Shown here: positions 48,601 to 57,330 of the stretch, in pieces
Layout of the letters: each line of letters begins with the position of its first letter
How positions within the stretch are numbered: position 1 is the stretch's first letter
Source: Roseateles sp. SL47
GTDB lineage: Bacteria > Pseudomonadota > Gammaproteobacteria > Burkholderiales > Burkholderiaceae_C
Assembly: GCF_026625885.1 (NCBI RefSeq)
Contig: NZ_CP113068.1
Location: 5,332,001 to 5,396,000, forward strand
Reading direction: 5' to 3'
DNA length: 64,000 nucleotides
Position numbers and translations under genes: made by a program
The notes under the pieces: generated by a model
Told to the model about the DNA's origin: nothing
Seen by the model: only the letters and a program-made list of their open reading frames with translations
The model's database searches: none

Positions 48601-51600
48601 ACCAGCGCTGATGCGGTTGACCGAGCCGGCTTCGCCGGTCACCAAGGGCGCGCTGAGCGTCAGCCTGCCGCCTTGCAGGTGCACGCCGTCGCTGTCGCTC
48701 ACCTGCGACTGCCAGACCGCCAGCGAGCCCTTGTGGTTGGCCGTGATGCGGTCCGTGGCGCTCATGCGCACATCGGCAAAACCGAGGACGGTACGGCCAA
48801 AGTCATCCAGGTTGTTCGGCTGTGCCTTGGGGCCGTAGCCCAACTCGATCACATCGGCCTTGATCTGCAGTTGCCCCTCACCGCTGCCTCGCCCGCCGGT
48901 GACGGGTGCAGGCGCAGCGCCCCCCGTGCCCGCCCAGATGAGCTGGCCGGTGGTGATGGTGGCCACCTCCCCTGTCTGGCCGTAGCCATACAAGGCCGGC
49001 GTGGACAGCACGAGTTGGCCGAGGCTGGACTTGCCAGTGCGCGGGTCCACGGTGCTGAGACTGACGTTGCCAAAGAAGTTGAACGACTCCGCTGCGGTCA
49101 GGGTCAACTGCTGCAGGGCCGGAGCGCCGCTGGCCGCATCCCCTTGGAGCAGGCGGTCCAGCACGGTCTGGTTGAGCGTGAGGCCCGGCGTGAGCGTGCC
49201 GCTGGCCTTGGCGGCTGCCAGGTCCTGCGCGCTGCCCGCATTGATGGTGCCAACAGCCAGCGTCAGATTACGGGTGCCGTAGGCGGCGGAGTCGCCGATC
49301 TCGAAACTGCCCCGCGTCGCTGCCACCAGCGTGCCTTCGGAATAAAGGCGTGCGCCGTCGCCCTGGCAGGTTTCGGCGCAGACACCCAGACGGATGGCAC
49401 CACTGCCGCTGCTGGAGGTGTCAGCCGCAGGAGCCAGCAGGTCCAGCACGCCGTTGGACGCCGCCACCACGGCGGAGGCGCCCGGCCGGTACACATAACC
49501 GTTGGTGGCATCGAAGGCCACCTTGCCCGCGCCCAGGGTGCTGATGCCGGCCCCTTGCTCCAGGGTGATGCCGCCTTGCGGATTGGCCGCCACCAGGAAC
49601 ACCTCCGGCGCCTTGAGCACTGCGCCTTGCCGCAGGATCACCTCGCCGGTGGTGCCTTCGATATCGATGAATCGGCTCTGATCGCTGCCGTCGCTGCGCT
49701 GTCCGCTGTTGGTGGTGACCGTACCGCCCACCACCAGACGCGCCGCCCCGAGTCCATTCAGATCATCGGCATGCAGGGTGAGGCCCTGAAAGTCAGGCGT
49801 GCGGGGGGCGCCGTCCGCCACGATCTCGATCGCACCCGTGCCCAAGGCATTCGAGGTGGTCACCACGGCACTGCCTCCGTAGCCCCCACTGGCCGGCGTG
49901 AAGTCCGTGCGCCCCGCCAGGCTCAGGCTGCTGCCCGGGTCCGCAGCAAGGTTGATGTAGAGGGTCTTGGCATCCGCAGGCAGCATGGCCCGGGGCGTGC
50001 CATTCAAGGTCGCCTGTTGTTGGATGAAGTCGGAATAGGAGGTTTCGTTGTACTGGGAATAGCGTCGCACCACATCCGCAGGCGTCACCACCACCTGCGT
50101 CGCCAGGCTGTCACGCTGCGTCGTGTTCGCCGTACTCATGAGACCGGCCACCGAATAGGAACCGTTGCGCATCGGCACGGCGCCGCTGGCCGTCTGCCCC
50201 GTCGCCGTGCCGCCCAGTTCCACCCGGAAAGCCCCCGGCAGCAATGCGTAGTTGGAGGGCAGCAGCGTGTAGGTGCCGGCGGGGAGGCCGGGAATGTCAT
50301 TGGCCTTGAGCGTGATCTGCTGGCCAATGCGCGGGTCCACCGCCCCCGCGTGGTCCGCAGGCGCATAGGCCGACGCGTAGCCGGGAACAATCGCATAGAC
50401 CGGACGGTCCGCCAGGCCGGGCATCACAAAGCCGTTGCTGTCCACCTGGGTGAGCGGATGCTGCAGGGCATCAACCGACCCGCCACGGCCGGCAATGAAA
50501 CCAGCCCCCCGCAGGTCACCGCCGCCAGACAGATCCAGCAAGGCCCCGGCGTTGACCGCCACCTCATGCCCCGCCAGCGTGACTTGCCCGCCATTGCCCG
50601 CCCCATTGAGCCGGACCGCTTCGCCATCGACGGTGTAGTTGACGCCATCGGCCGTGCCACCGTAGGGCATGACCAGGCCGGCAGCGCTGACCGAGGTGAT
50701 GCTGTCCTTGCCGAGCGTCACCGACGCGGTGTTGGTCCCACCGATCCGGATCGAACCCAGGGGGGCACGCAGCACGCCCTCCTGATCGATCCTGGTGGCC
50801 TCCAGGGACAGGCTGCCAAACACCGAATACGGCAGCGCCGGCGTGCCTGCATCAACCGCCTGCCGCTCCACCACGATCTGGCGTTCCGCACTGGGCGTGT
50901 CATTGACCCGGAAGCCGGCGACCAGCCGGGCGTCCACGCCGGAGCCCGGATACACCTGCGCCGCACGCAGCAGCAGGTTGCCAGGGGTGAGCAGCTCCGC
51001 GTCGTAGGTCGTGCCGCTCAGCTTGCTGTCGCCGGTGAAGCGGAGGTCGCCCTGGCTGATCAGTTGGACCTCCCCAAAGCCACGGCGCTGCTCATCGCGC
51101 GCCCCCAGCACCTGCGCCACCGCGCCCATGCCGACCTGAACCGACCCTTGCACCTCCAGCAGTTGGGCGCGCGCGGTCAACACCGCTGTCTCCGCCACCG
51201 GTCCCTCGCTGGTCGGATAAACCGGGCGAACCTGTCCGGGGACGCCGGTGGACGTGTTGGACAGTCCGGACAATTGCAGATACGGTGCGGCCACGTCCAC
51301 CCGCGCCGCTGCGGCGCTGGCGGACGACAGGCCGATGGCGGCGGAGGTCAGGCGCAGCGACTGGTCCATGCTCAACGACACGTCCCCGTCGAAGCTCAGT
51401 GCCCCTGCGCTGTAGAGATCCAGCGACGAAAACCCGCCCGCCTTCACCTGATCCACCCCCAGCCGCGCCTGACCGGTGACACCGACCGAAGCGCCGCTGT
51501 CGCCCGCGCTGGCCGGCCGCTGCGCGGTCTGGCTCAGCACCAGTTCGCGCAGCGCGCCCACCTCGGGATTGAGCCCCGCCTCCACATAGTTGGGCGTTTC

Positions 51601-54600
51601 CAGGGCCAGGGTCAATGCACCGCCCACGGCTGTGCCACCGCCGGCATGCGCCTGGGCACTGCCGTTCAAGGTGATGCCGCGGGTGGACGCCAGCGTGATG
51701 CTGCCGCCATCGGTGGCCACGGTCTGTGGTCCGCTGCCCGGCACGTCGAGGATGGCGGCCCCGCCGGAGGCGTCGAGACGAGCCCCCTCTTTCACCACCA
51801 CAAAGGCATCGGAGGCCAGCGCGAATCCGCGCTGGGTGTCCAGCGTTCCGCCCAGCGTGATGCTGCCCCCCTGCCCCACGCTGCCGTACGAACGGCCCAG
51901 GGCGTCGGTGTCCACGGCCACATCGGCCGAGACGTCGATCAGGGCGCGCTCACCCACGGTGATGGCGCGCTGGCGGCCACCCGCATCGCCCCGCAGGCGG
52001 CCGGTGGTGGCCGTGTCGACAAGGTCCACCGGGCCGGTGAGGCTGACACTGCCGCTGCGGGCCTGCAGTTCACCCAGCACCGTCAGGTTGCCCCGACTGG
52101 AGAGGTCGATGTGCTGCCCCGGCGCGACGCTGACCTGTGCGCCTTCGCCAATGACCAGGCTGCCCGCATACGCTTCGCTCGGGTTGCTGAAGTCCACCAC
52201 GGCGGAGGGCACACCCGCCGCCAGCGAGAGGCTCGCGCCCGCCCGCGTGGTGATGGTGCCGGTCTGAGCGTCCTGCACATGCAAGGGCGGCGTCCAGGGC
52301 TGGAAGGCCGAAGCCAGATCAGCCCCGGCCGGCAACTGGCCGAGCTTGGCCTGCAGCACCGGCATGTCCACTGCCAGGGTGGTGCCGCTGGCCACCGCCA
52401 CGCCCAACTGCCCGCGCACGTCGTACGTCGCAAAACCGCTGCGGAACAGATCGGTGCTCAGGGTGGTCACCGAGGACACGGCCGCATCCACCGACAAAGG
52501 CACACCGGCAGGCAGGCGCGTCCCCGCGGCCAGTTGAAGCGTAAGGTCCTTGGGGGCCGCCGTGCCGGCTTCATACCGAATCGTCCGGTCCGCAATCGGC
52601 ATCCCCTGAGGGAACACATCGGCCGGGACCACATAGCTGGCGAATGCGCGGGCGGCATCACCAACACTGAAGCTGCTGAAACTGATCACCGCGCCTGCGG
52701 GGACGTAGTCCAGGCGGCTGTTGCCCAGGTACAGCGCATCGCCATACCGCTGGGCGATCTGCCCATTGATCTTGAAGGAGTAGACCCCGCCGTTCGGATC
52801 GGCCGGCGGCATCCAGTTCGCGGCCACGGTCATCGACACCTCGGGACGCGGGCCGGTCGTTCCGACCACCTGGCCGGCATTCACCCAGCGGATCACCTCG
52901 GTGTAGTCCACCGGCAGCAGGCTGCCTGCCGCCAGGGAGACCGTGGCCGGTGCCTGGAGCCACAGGTCCACGGCGGAGGTCTGTCCGGCGGGCAGTACAC
53001 CTTCAGCCGCCTGCGGCTGTCCACCAATGACCACGCCACTGCCCGTCTCCAGGGACAGCGTGCCACCGCCCTTCACGCCGTAGCCGGTGATCTTGCCGTC
53101 CAGCGCCAACCGGGCCTGCGGGTTGTCGCCGCCCAGGCCCTTCAAGCCCGCGCCCAATTGCACCGAGCCGCCCCGGCCGCCGGTCTGGCTGCCATCGGCC
53201 TGCACCACGGCACCGGAAGAAACATTGATGAGAGAGCCCGTGTCCAGGCTCACCCCGTCCGTGGAGCGCAGGCTCACCGAGCCCCCGTTGACAACAGCCT
53301 GCTGCGCCAGGTCCTCGGTGGTGATGGCGGCAGAGGTCCCGGCCGATGTCCCGGCAGAGGTCCCCGCAGAGGTCCGCAGATCGGTGAAGCGGCCGGAGGC
53401 ATCCAGGGTGACGCCACTGCGCACCTGCACGCCCCGGGCGTCTGCGTCACTGCCATTCGTGGGCAGCACGACCTGGTCTTCCACCCGGGTGGTGCCAGCA
53501 ACGGCCTGCCGCAGCACATTCCCGAGGTGAATCGTGCCGCCATGGGCCGTGAGGTCGGCGGCCACGTCCACCTTCGGCGCATACAGCGTGATGTCGCCGC
53601 CGTCGGCCACCTGCACGTCGCCCTCGACCATCACCTGCCCCGCCGCCGCCACACGCACGGCCCCCAGGCCGCTGCGGCGAAGCAGGGCCGTGTCCAGCGT
53701 CACCTCGCCGGAACGGTCAGCAGCCACCACATCATTCAGGCCGATGCTGTCGGCCAGCAGCGGGGCGCCGTCTTTGAGCGTGACGCTGTCGACCGACGGG
53801 GCCAGGGTGTAGCGCAGCAGGCTGGCCGTGCTGTCAAAGGTGGGCCGGTAGGTGCCCACCACCAGTTGAGCACCGCGCGGCACGGCATTCTGGGACTGGT
53901 GATAGCCGTCGAGCTCGGCCTGCGGTGCGGCGGTCTGCTGGGCGCTTTGGTAGGTGTCTCCGACCAGGCTGCCTTCCAGCACGGCACTGCGGGTGGCCAC
54001 CACCAGGCGACCGGCATCACGCCCGACCGTATAGCCATTCTCCAGACGGCTCTGCGGTGCAATCAGCGGGCTGTAGAAGGTCTCCGTGGTGGTGCTTCCC
54101 CAGCGCGCATGTTCATCCGCATAGCCTTGATAAAGCCCGGTGTAGAGCAGGTCCGCTGGCGCTTTGGAGACCTCGTAGAGCTTGCCGTCGCTGCCTTTGA
54201 GCCAGCTCTGGCGGATGGTGCCTGCGGCCACGTCCAAGGTACCACCGGAGAGGTTGATGCTGGAACCTGCCCGCGTGACCAGATCGCCACCGGTGACGGT
54301 CACGGTGCCGCCCTGGGCCATCCATTCCCCCACGCTGTGCCCGCCGGTGGCCACATAGCCGGAGACTTCCAGCAGCCCGCCAGCGGTATACCAGCGGTCG
54401 GTGGCATAGCCGTTGGTGCCGGCGGGCACCAGCACCAGCTGGCGGCGGTCGACCCACAGGTCCAGGTTGTTCAGGTTGCCCTTGTCGCGATTGCTGGCCG
54501 CATCTCGCTGCTCATTGCCCTGCGCATTGATCTGGAGATTGTTGCTCTCCATCGCCACCTTCACGCCGACTGCGCCGGACACATCCAGCTCCGCCCCTGG

Positions 54601-56103
54601 GTCCAGCAGGGTGCGGCGGACGGCGGTGATGGCCATTTCTCCGCCCGTGGCCAGCGCCAGGGCTCCGCCCTCGGCATGCACCGTGTTGCCGCTGACGATC
54701 TCGATGCGGGAGAGGTCCTTGCGGTCCACCACGGTGCTGAGGTTGTCAAAGCCGCCGCTGGTGTTGTTGCCCGACTGGCCCAGCGTCTGCAGGGCGGCAT
54801 CGCGCTGCGCATCCAGCGCCGTGGCCTGGGTGTTCTCAAGCAGGATCGCCGTTGTGCTGCCACCGGCCAGCGTGACCGTGCCGGTGTCGTCGCTGGCGCG
54901 GGTGGACAGATGGACGGTGCCACGTTTGCTGGTGGAGGTGGTGCTCAGCACCACACCCGCCTGCGTCACGTCGTGACCGGTCAGGGTGATGTCGCCGGTG
55001 GTCGCCGTGATCAGGCCGCTGTTGACCACGGTCCCCGTGGTGGCCGAACTGCCGCCGCTGCGCTGCGCCACAAGCTCCTGCCCCACCGTGGTGCTACCGC
55101 TGTTGCCGTCGGTGCCCGCGCCCTTGCGGATGCTGAAGCTGTCGCCGGCAGCCAGCACCGTCTGGCCGCCAGGGGTACTGATGCTGCCGTCATTGCGGAC
55201 CTCGGTCCCCAGCAGCAACGCATAACCGCCGCCCTGCGTGGCCGAGGTCGGTGTGGCCGTGGTGATCTGGGCGCCCGCCTGAACGTCGATGGCACCGCCC
55301 GCCTGGCTGAAGGCGGGCAAGGCGCCCCCATAGATGCCGTTGGCGCGGAACTGGTCGTCCGTGATGGTGGCAGCGGCCACCACCAGATTGCGCACATTGA
55401 CCTGGCTGGTCCCGGAGAACATCACCCCATTGCGGTTGACGATCAGCACCGTGCCATCACCCTTCACCTGCCCCTGGATGTAGGACGGGCGTGCCAGCGG
55501 ATCATTGACCTTGTTGAGCACGGCCCAATCGGACTGCTGCTGGAACTGCACCGTGGTGTTGCGGCCGACATTGAAGGTGTCCCAGTTCAGGACGGCGCGG
55601 CTGTCGGTCTGGGTGACGGTCACCGTGGTCTTGCCACCGTCCACCGTCTGGGTGGGCGCCTTGGCGCCGGTCCAGCCGGCCGTGAGACTGTTGCTGTCCA
55701 CCACCAGGCCACCGGTGCTCAGGCCGTCGGGCACACCGGCCGCCGCCGCCTGGGCGGCGGCTCGGGCGGCCGCCTGGCGGGCCTGCGCTGCGGCGATCGA
55801 CTGGGCCGTCAGCCCCAGGTTGTTGATGGAATGCTGGAGCTTCTGCCGTGCAGCGTCCGACTGCTGCTGAGCGGCCGAGGTGCCCGCCGCCTGCCCGCTG
55901 GGCAGCCGGCCGGTCTGGCTGGCCGTGGCCTGGGTCGCCCCCTTGGACGCGAACCATGCCGGGCTGAAAGCGGTCTGCGCCTGCGCGGTGGCGGCCCCGC
56001 CGAAGGCCACCATCCAGGCCACGGCCTGGGCCAGTGGCGCCAATCGGAATGCCTCCTCATTCAAGCGATGAACCCGAGTCCCTGCCTTCTGTGGTTTGGT
56101 CAT
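42685..56103 (-). CDS. Giant filamentous-haemagglutinin-like exoprotein (TpsA, PdtA-like)
   Basis: This is a 4472-residue exported protein. It has an extended signal region (MTKPQKAGTRVHRL to about FGGAATAQAQ), as is typical for two-partner secretion. A TPS haemagglutination-activity domain follows (NWDTFNVGRNTTVQFQQQ, VNRNGVMFSGTSQVNVRN). Then come thousands of residues of beta-helix repeats (GGSITLASTRGITLNGSAQ). The C-terminal region of about 350 residues (IRVSGNVNIAALQVLNAANI, VFTVRVLGIGDE) resembles the DUF3739 end of large haemagglutinin-family proteins. There is an internal 63-residue duplication at about 46060-46440. ATG 56103 was chosen to give a compact leader. A candidate sigma promoter lies about 100 bases upstream. 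Confidence 0.94.
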   Translation of the reverse strand: MTKPQKAGTRVHRLNEEAFRLAPLAQAVAWMVAFGGAATAQAQTAFSPAWFASKGATQATASQTGRLPSGQAAGTSAAQQQSDAARQKLQHSINNLGLTAQSIAAAQARQAAARAAAQAAAAGVPDGLSTGGLVVDSNSLTAGWTGAKAPTQTVDGGKTTVTVTQTDSRAVLNWDTFNVGRNTTVQFQQQSDWAVLNKVNDPLARPSYIQGQVKGDGTVLIVNRNGVMFSGTSQVNVRNLVVAAATITDDQFRANGIYGGALPAFSQAGGAIDVQAGAQITTATPTSATQGGGYALLLGTEVRNDGSISTPGGQTVLAAGDSFSIRKGAGTDGNSGSTTVGQELVAQRSGGSSATTGTVVNSGLITATTGDITLTGHDVTQAGVVLSTTSTSKRGTVHLSTRASDDTGTVTLAGGSTTAILLENTQATALDAQRDAALQTLGQSGNNTSGGFDNLSTVVDRKDLSRIEIVSGNTVHAEGGALALATGGEMAITAVRRTLLDPGAELDVSGAVGVKVAMESNNLQINAQGNEQRDAASNRDKGNLNNLDLWVDRRQLVLVPAGTNGYATDRWYTAGGLLEVSGYVATGGHSVGEWMAQGGTVTVTGGDLVTRAGSSINLSGGTLDVAAGTIRQSWLKGSDGKLYEVSKAPADLLYTGLYQGYADEHARWGSTTTETFYSPLIAPQSRLENGYTVGRDAGRLVVATRSAVLEGSLVGDTYQSAQQTAAPQAELDGYHQSQNAVPRGAQLVVGTYRPTFDSTASLLRYTLAPSVDSVTLKDGAPLLADSIGLNDVVAADRSGEVTLDTALLRRSGLGAVRVAAAGQVMVEGDVQVADGGDITLYAPKVDVAADLTAHGGTIHLGNVLRQAVAGTTRVEDQVVLPTNGSDADARGVQVRSGVTLDASGRFTDLRTSAGTSAGTSAGTSAAITTEDLAQQAVVNGGSVSLRSTDGVSLDTGSLINVSSGAVVQADGSQTGGRGGSVQLGAGLKGLGGDNPQARLALDGKITGYGVKGGGTLSLETGSGVVIGGQPQAAEGVLPAGQTSAVDLWLQAPATVSLAAGSLLPVDYTEVIRWVNAGQVVGTTGPRPEVSMTVAANWMPPADPNGGVYSFKINGQIAQRYGDALYLGNSRLDYVPAGAVISFSSFSVGDAARAFASYVVPADVFPQGMPIADRTIRYEAGTAAPKDLTLQLAAGTRLPAGVPLSVDAAVSSVTTLSTDLFRSGFATYDVRGQLGVAVASGTTLAVDMPVLQAKLGQLPAGADLASAFQPWTPPLHVQDAQTGTITTRAGASLSLAAGVPSAVVDFSNPSEAYAGSLVIGEGAQVSVAPGQHIDLSSRGNLTVLGELQARSGSVSLTGPVDLVDTATTGRLRGDAGGRQRAITVGERALIDVSADVAVDTDALGRSYGSVGQGGSITLGGTLDTQRGFALASDAFVVVKEGARLDASGGAAILDVPGSGPQTVATDGGSITLASTRGITLNGSAQAHAGGGTAVGGALTLALETPNYVEAGLNPEVGALRELVLSQTAQRPASAGDSGASVGVTGQARLGVDQVKAGGFSSLDLYSAGALSFDGDVSLSMDQSLRLTSAAIGLSSASAAAARVDVAAPYLQLSGLSNTSTGVPGQVRPVYPTSEGPVAETAVLTARAQLLEVQGSVQVGMGAVAQVLGARDEQRRGFGEVQLISQGDLRFTGDSKLSGTTYDAELLTPGNLLLRAAQVYPGSGVDARLVAGFRVNDTPSAERQIVVERQAVDAGTPALPYSVFGSLSLEATRIDQEGVLRAPLGSIRIGGTNTASVTLGKDSITSVSAAGLVMPYGGTADGVNYTVDGEAVRLNGAGNGGQVTLAGHEVAVNAGALLDLSGGGDLRGAGFIAGRGGSVDALQHPLTQVDSNGFVMPGLADRPVYAIVPGYASAYAPADHAGAVDPRIGQQITLKANDIPGLPAGTYTLLPSNYALLPGAFRVELGGTATGQTASGAVPMRNGSYSVAGLMSTANTTQRDSLATQVVVTPADVVRRYSQYNETSYSDFIQQQATLNGTPRAMLPADAKTLYINLAADPGSSLSLAGRTDFTPASGGYGGSAVVTTSNALGTGAIEIVADGAPRTPDFQGLTLHADDLNGLGAARLVVGGTVTTNSGQRSDGSDQSRFIDIEGTTGEVILRQGAVLKAPEVFLVAANPQGGITLEQGAGISTLGAGKVAFDATNGYVYRPGASAVVAASNGVLDLLAPAADTSSSGSGAIRLGVCAETCQGDGARLYSEGTLVAATRGSFEIGDSAAYGTRNLTLAVGTINAGSAQDLAAAKASGTLTPGLTLNQTVLDRLLQGDAASGAPALQQLTLTAAESFNFFGNVSLSTVDPRTGKSSLGQLVLSTPALYGYGQTGEVATITTGQLIWAGTGGAAPAPVTGGRGSGEGQLQIKADVIELGYGPKAQPNNLDDFGRTVLGFADVRMSATDRITANHKGSLAVWQSQVSDSDGVHLQGGRLTLSAPLVTGEAGSVNRISAGGALEVVGSGAAPSAAATAGTTGAELSLSGSTVTIDTAVVLPSGKLTVKADGDVVLGERAQLDLAGREVKMLDVSRYAWGGDVTLQSAQGDITQAAGSVIDVSARNNHAGQITVVALAAEAGRVDLQGQLKGGSSGHYDAGGTLVPYREGSVDIRAQHLGDGELSSNFATLNSRLTAGGLNGERSFQIKQGDLTVGDELKAHAVNLSLDGGALTVNGTIDAGGEQVGSIRLAAAQGVTVAGSAVLDAHGTVLRVDSRGQVIESPNRATVVVDAGQGPLTLGEGARVDLRHGTASTSQGEGALGTLDLYAPRVGSTGSVNDADAATYGDIAIRAPGPVQIQGAKAVSVYGRQVYTDAPYGTDPSASGKPYQVVDQTYLDGKHAEADQFIHGALANSDLLNRRLVGLTGATTAGAFHLRPAVEINSATPQGDLIVRGDLDLSGYRYASLNPATARTDVLGSGEVGMLTLRAGGDLSVYGSINDGFAPPPETPDDNGWLLTSGVQAFGGDVVVPVAGITLAAGTRYPKGKPLNYDITASNVTLPAGTVLPTALTLNQALSLPAGTVLAAEVRAADGTVLLAAGTRVGSQGLDLPAGAVLQPGMTLPLAVATAQITWPKGVALPVAMVQSGDVQLPVGAVIASGTDVKLPDGVDQVQLRPADASGRQARNWAVAQMLPEGSQSWSLSLVAGADLEAADARLRNANGTGHLTLADTHYGTQTRAGGVVAGLNATGLDQILMAAGALPDGISDPNELLGKTQDEIVRLYGAFSWADFGLPMDFWEPSAGNILMGLTLQGATQIFNAVGELPPGVGSIRELVGKNEQQLVNLYGAFSWADFGMPSNFWELAQGNGSVLTLPPTVTVKAPAFSVLRTGTGDLSLLAGGDVSMASAYGVYTAGTQTHLGSSTVDAAYQQPRGAADDRGVLGQVAGAQASAYEQLVSGSTSLYEAWYPDHGGNLAIEAGGNLTGDSWTTSQQTPWSSNSTGNWLWRQGTGGTAGVDPVPTAWWINFGTYAYRDRDVQGGEAGAKAYWPTVVGFTGMGTLGGGNLSVRVGGDAGVITQRTTGAATNSAGPRSDTARGQGLVLAVGSTGRVLDDGSLVQTGGGDLDVRLGGGWNSHVEGRVMEATGSTTPTQTHELYGALVNLRGAMDMKAGQIGTVETIYSGLQDGRDVRPADPYVASVTRATGGLLVVPGDSTVNVLSRGDLVMGGTADAGLAILPNTLNVSTAANSSTGAVTGTSWFTLWTDRTALHLSAGGGALAFDTRASEAVAHRDVTDWEYGSNGGWFLLPGTVSVTALNGSIFYGRSAASGWTDSAASQWDKAGLLLVPQGERRIEMLAGQSLYGGGYAISASGAESSILATPQHAAFVAQDALTNLVATNVADDAPAVDRRFTPLLAFGANTLADSVATSAEARQPSRFYAVEGDIVGLRTGSVIHYQSGSRSGESDVVAVGPVSIQAGRDIVYTGTLLNETLPMITDLSRDFSGATASGNVVVHTQAKDLSVVQAGRDILYANIEVQGPGTLELTAGRNVIQDDRAVLHSSGPAVPADTRRGASIVVQAGMGTMEPDYSAFVRRYLDPDNLAVAGTPLADQPGKVVKLYRDDLVKWLDQQFGFKGTADEAVALYGSMPLAQQRIFARQVFFAELREGGREYTDVDGPRRGSYLRGRNAIAAMFPGKDNGPGKDSGKLLMYGGAGIHTDVGGDIQVLTPSGGQTYGIEGAAPPATAGLITRGSGNIQLYALDSILLGQSRVMTTFGGDILAWSAKGDINAGRGAKTTLVFTPPRREYDAFGNVTLSPDVPSTGAGIATLNPLPEVKPGDVDLIAPLGTVDAGEAGIRVSGNVNIAALQVLNAANIQVKGESAGLPTVPTVNVAALTSASTAASTAAAAAQEVLQREREQVRQQQPSVFTVRVLGIGDEAAPAAPSPLPPAGPVSRSSTPYDPRNPVQIVGHGVQLDPALMAQLTEEERRALRRMR
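46060..46440 (-). repeat. Internal tandem duplication in the exoprotein
   Basis: Two adjacent copies of a 63-residue unit share LYGAFSWADFG followed by (L/M)PxxFWE, preceded by LPDG or LPPG and LLGK/LVGK motifs. The period is 189 bases at the DNA level (compare 46102 with 46291). The unit is unlike the surrounding beta-helix repeats. Confidence 0.85.
46670..47060 (-). repeat. LPAGT-type repeats in the exoprotein
   Basis: At least ten short repeats with the pattern (L/Y)P(A/K)G(T/V)xLP are clustered here (for example VTLPAGTVLPTALTLNQALS). They probably form a distinct module between beta-helix blocks. Confidence 0.6.
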
Positions 56104-56199
56104 GTCTGTGCCCGTTCGCAGTCGCCATGGGCATTCGCGGCCCGGCGCCATTCAATGAAGGAATCGACAGGCACCGCAGGCGCCATCGTCGTGTCTGCT

Positions 56200-56226
56200 C
56201 CTTGACGAATGCCGACGGGTGAAACC
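56200..56226 (-). promoter_or_regulatory. Candidate ECF sigma promoter upstream of the exoprotein gene
   Basis: The minus strand reads GCGGTTTC (from 56228), N12, TCGTCAAGG. The spacing between GGTTT and the CGTC block is the same 14 bases as in the other three sites. It is 97 bases upstream of ATG 56103, in the fecR-exoprotein gap. The -10 block differs at two positions from the fecR and transporter sites. Confidence 0.6.
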
Positions 56227-56264
56227 GCAGAGGTTTTGATGGATTCGGCGAAGTCCCGCGCGGG

Positions 56265-57251
56265 TCAGCTGAGGATGAGGATGTGGGAGGGCAAGGACGT
56301 GGCCCGGAGACGGAAGGAATGCTGGATCTGCAGCAGCGCCGTCTCGATGTCGTTCACCTTGATGCGGGCCGTGACCGTCTTGCGACGCACCGCATCGTCC
56401 GCCAGCACCACCCGGCCGCTGCGATAGCGGTTGATCTCCTCGATGACCGTCGGCAAGGGGGTTTGCTGGAACACCAGCTCACCGCGCCGCCAGGCGGTCC
56501 AGTCCTGCGTCCGCACCGTGGTGATGCCGCTGATCCGGGTGGCGTTGTAGCGCAGCTGTTGCCCCGCGCCCAGCAGGCGCTGGCCGGCGGGATGATCCAC
56601 CCGGACCTGGCCCTGGACACAGGTGACGCAGCTCACCCGCCCAAGGTGACGAACCTCGAAGCTGGCGGCAGACGCACTGATATGCCCGGGGCCGGCCCAG
56701 ACATTGAACGGGACCGATGCCGCCGGCACCTCCACCGCCGTCTCCCCTTCGATCAGTTCCAGGCCGCCCAGGGACTGTGCCCCCGCAGCCACACGACGGA
56801 CGCTGGTGCGGGTATTCAAGGCCACCTGCACCTGGCTGGCGAAGTCCAGCGTGCGTTGTTCACCGGCAGCGGTTCGCTCGTCCGCTCCCCACACCCGAAA
56901 CGACGGCCACAGGTCCATCGGTGCGTAGGCGGCCACCATGGCGGCCCCGGCCCCACCCACCGCAAAGCCAAGAAAGGCCCGCCGCCCGGGACGGTGCTGC
57001 CGCTGCAGCAGTGCCCGATGCTGACGCGCCAGGGCCGCATCGGCCCGCAGCAACTGCGCCCCGGCGGCGCCCATGAGTTGCCACTGACGCATCGCTTCCT
57101 GAAAGGCGGCGCGGCGTTGCGGCTGCGCCTCCATCCAGCGCTGGAAGGCGCCCGCCTCCCAGGCCGTGACCGGCCCGGAATGCAGCTTGCGCACCCAGGC
57201 CTGCGCATCCAGGTGTACATCCATCGGGGAGGGAGGGGAGCGGAGTGTCAT
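56265..57251 (-). CDS. fecR: FecR-family anti-sigma factor (VreR-like)
   Basis: This 328-residue protein has an N-terminal cytoplasmic DUF4880-type domain (AWEAGAFQRWMEAQPQRRAA) and one membrane helix at about residues 90-110. A FecR periplasmic domain follows (LDFASQVQVALNTRTSVR, LELIEGETAVEVPA), then a C-terminal STN-like part (FQQTPLPTVIEEINRYRSGR). It should hold the neighbouring sigma factor inactive until signalled by the periplasmic receptor. It lies 79 bases downstream of the sigma gene, and a candidate sigma promoter lies in between. Confidence 0.93.
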   Translation of the reverse strand: MTLRSPPSPMDVHLDAQAWVRKLHSGPVTAWEAGAFQRWMEAQPQRRAAFQEAMRQWQLMGAAGAQLLRADAALARQHRALLQRQHRPGRRAFLGFAVGGAGAAMVAAYAPMDLWPSFRVWGADERTAAGEQRTLDFASQVQVALNTRTSVRRVAAGAQSLGGLELIEGETAVEVPAASVPFNVWAGPGHISASAASFEVRHLGRVSCVTCVQGQVRVDHPAGQRLLGAGQQLRYNATRISGITTVRTQDWTAWRRGELVFQQTPLPTVIEEINRYRSGRVVLADDAVRRKTVTARIKVNDIETALLQIQHSFRLRATSLPSHILILS

Positions 57252-57271
57252 CGTTTTGAAACCATTCCATC

Positions 57272-57298
57272 CCTAGACGGATGGCCGCCAGCAAAACC
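57272..57298 (-). promoter_or_regulatory. Candidate ECF sigma promoter upstream of fecR
   Basis: The minus strand reads GCGGTTTT (from 57300), N12, CCGTCTAGG. The CCGTCTAGG block is identical to the one upstream of the transporter gene. It lies 21 bases before ATG 57251, so the untranslated leader would be very short or the true start lies slightly downstream. Confidence 0.6.
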
Positions 57299-57330
57299 GC
57301 AATCGGCACAACAAAAAAACATCGCGCCCC

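Noticed and set aside
46645..56205. Plus-strand open frame of 3186 codons, and another at 43522-46575
   Set aside because: Both are antisense to the haemagglutinin-like gene. They arise from its high GC and regular codon use, and show no domain, signal or ribosome binding site.
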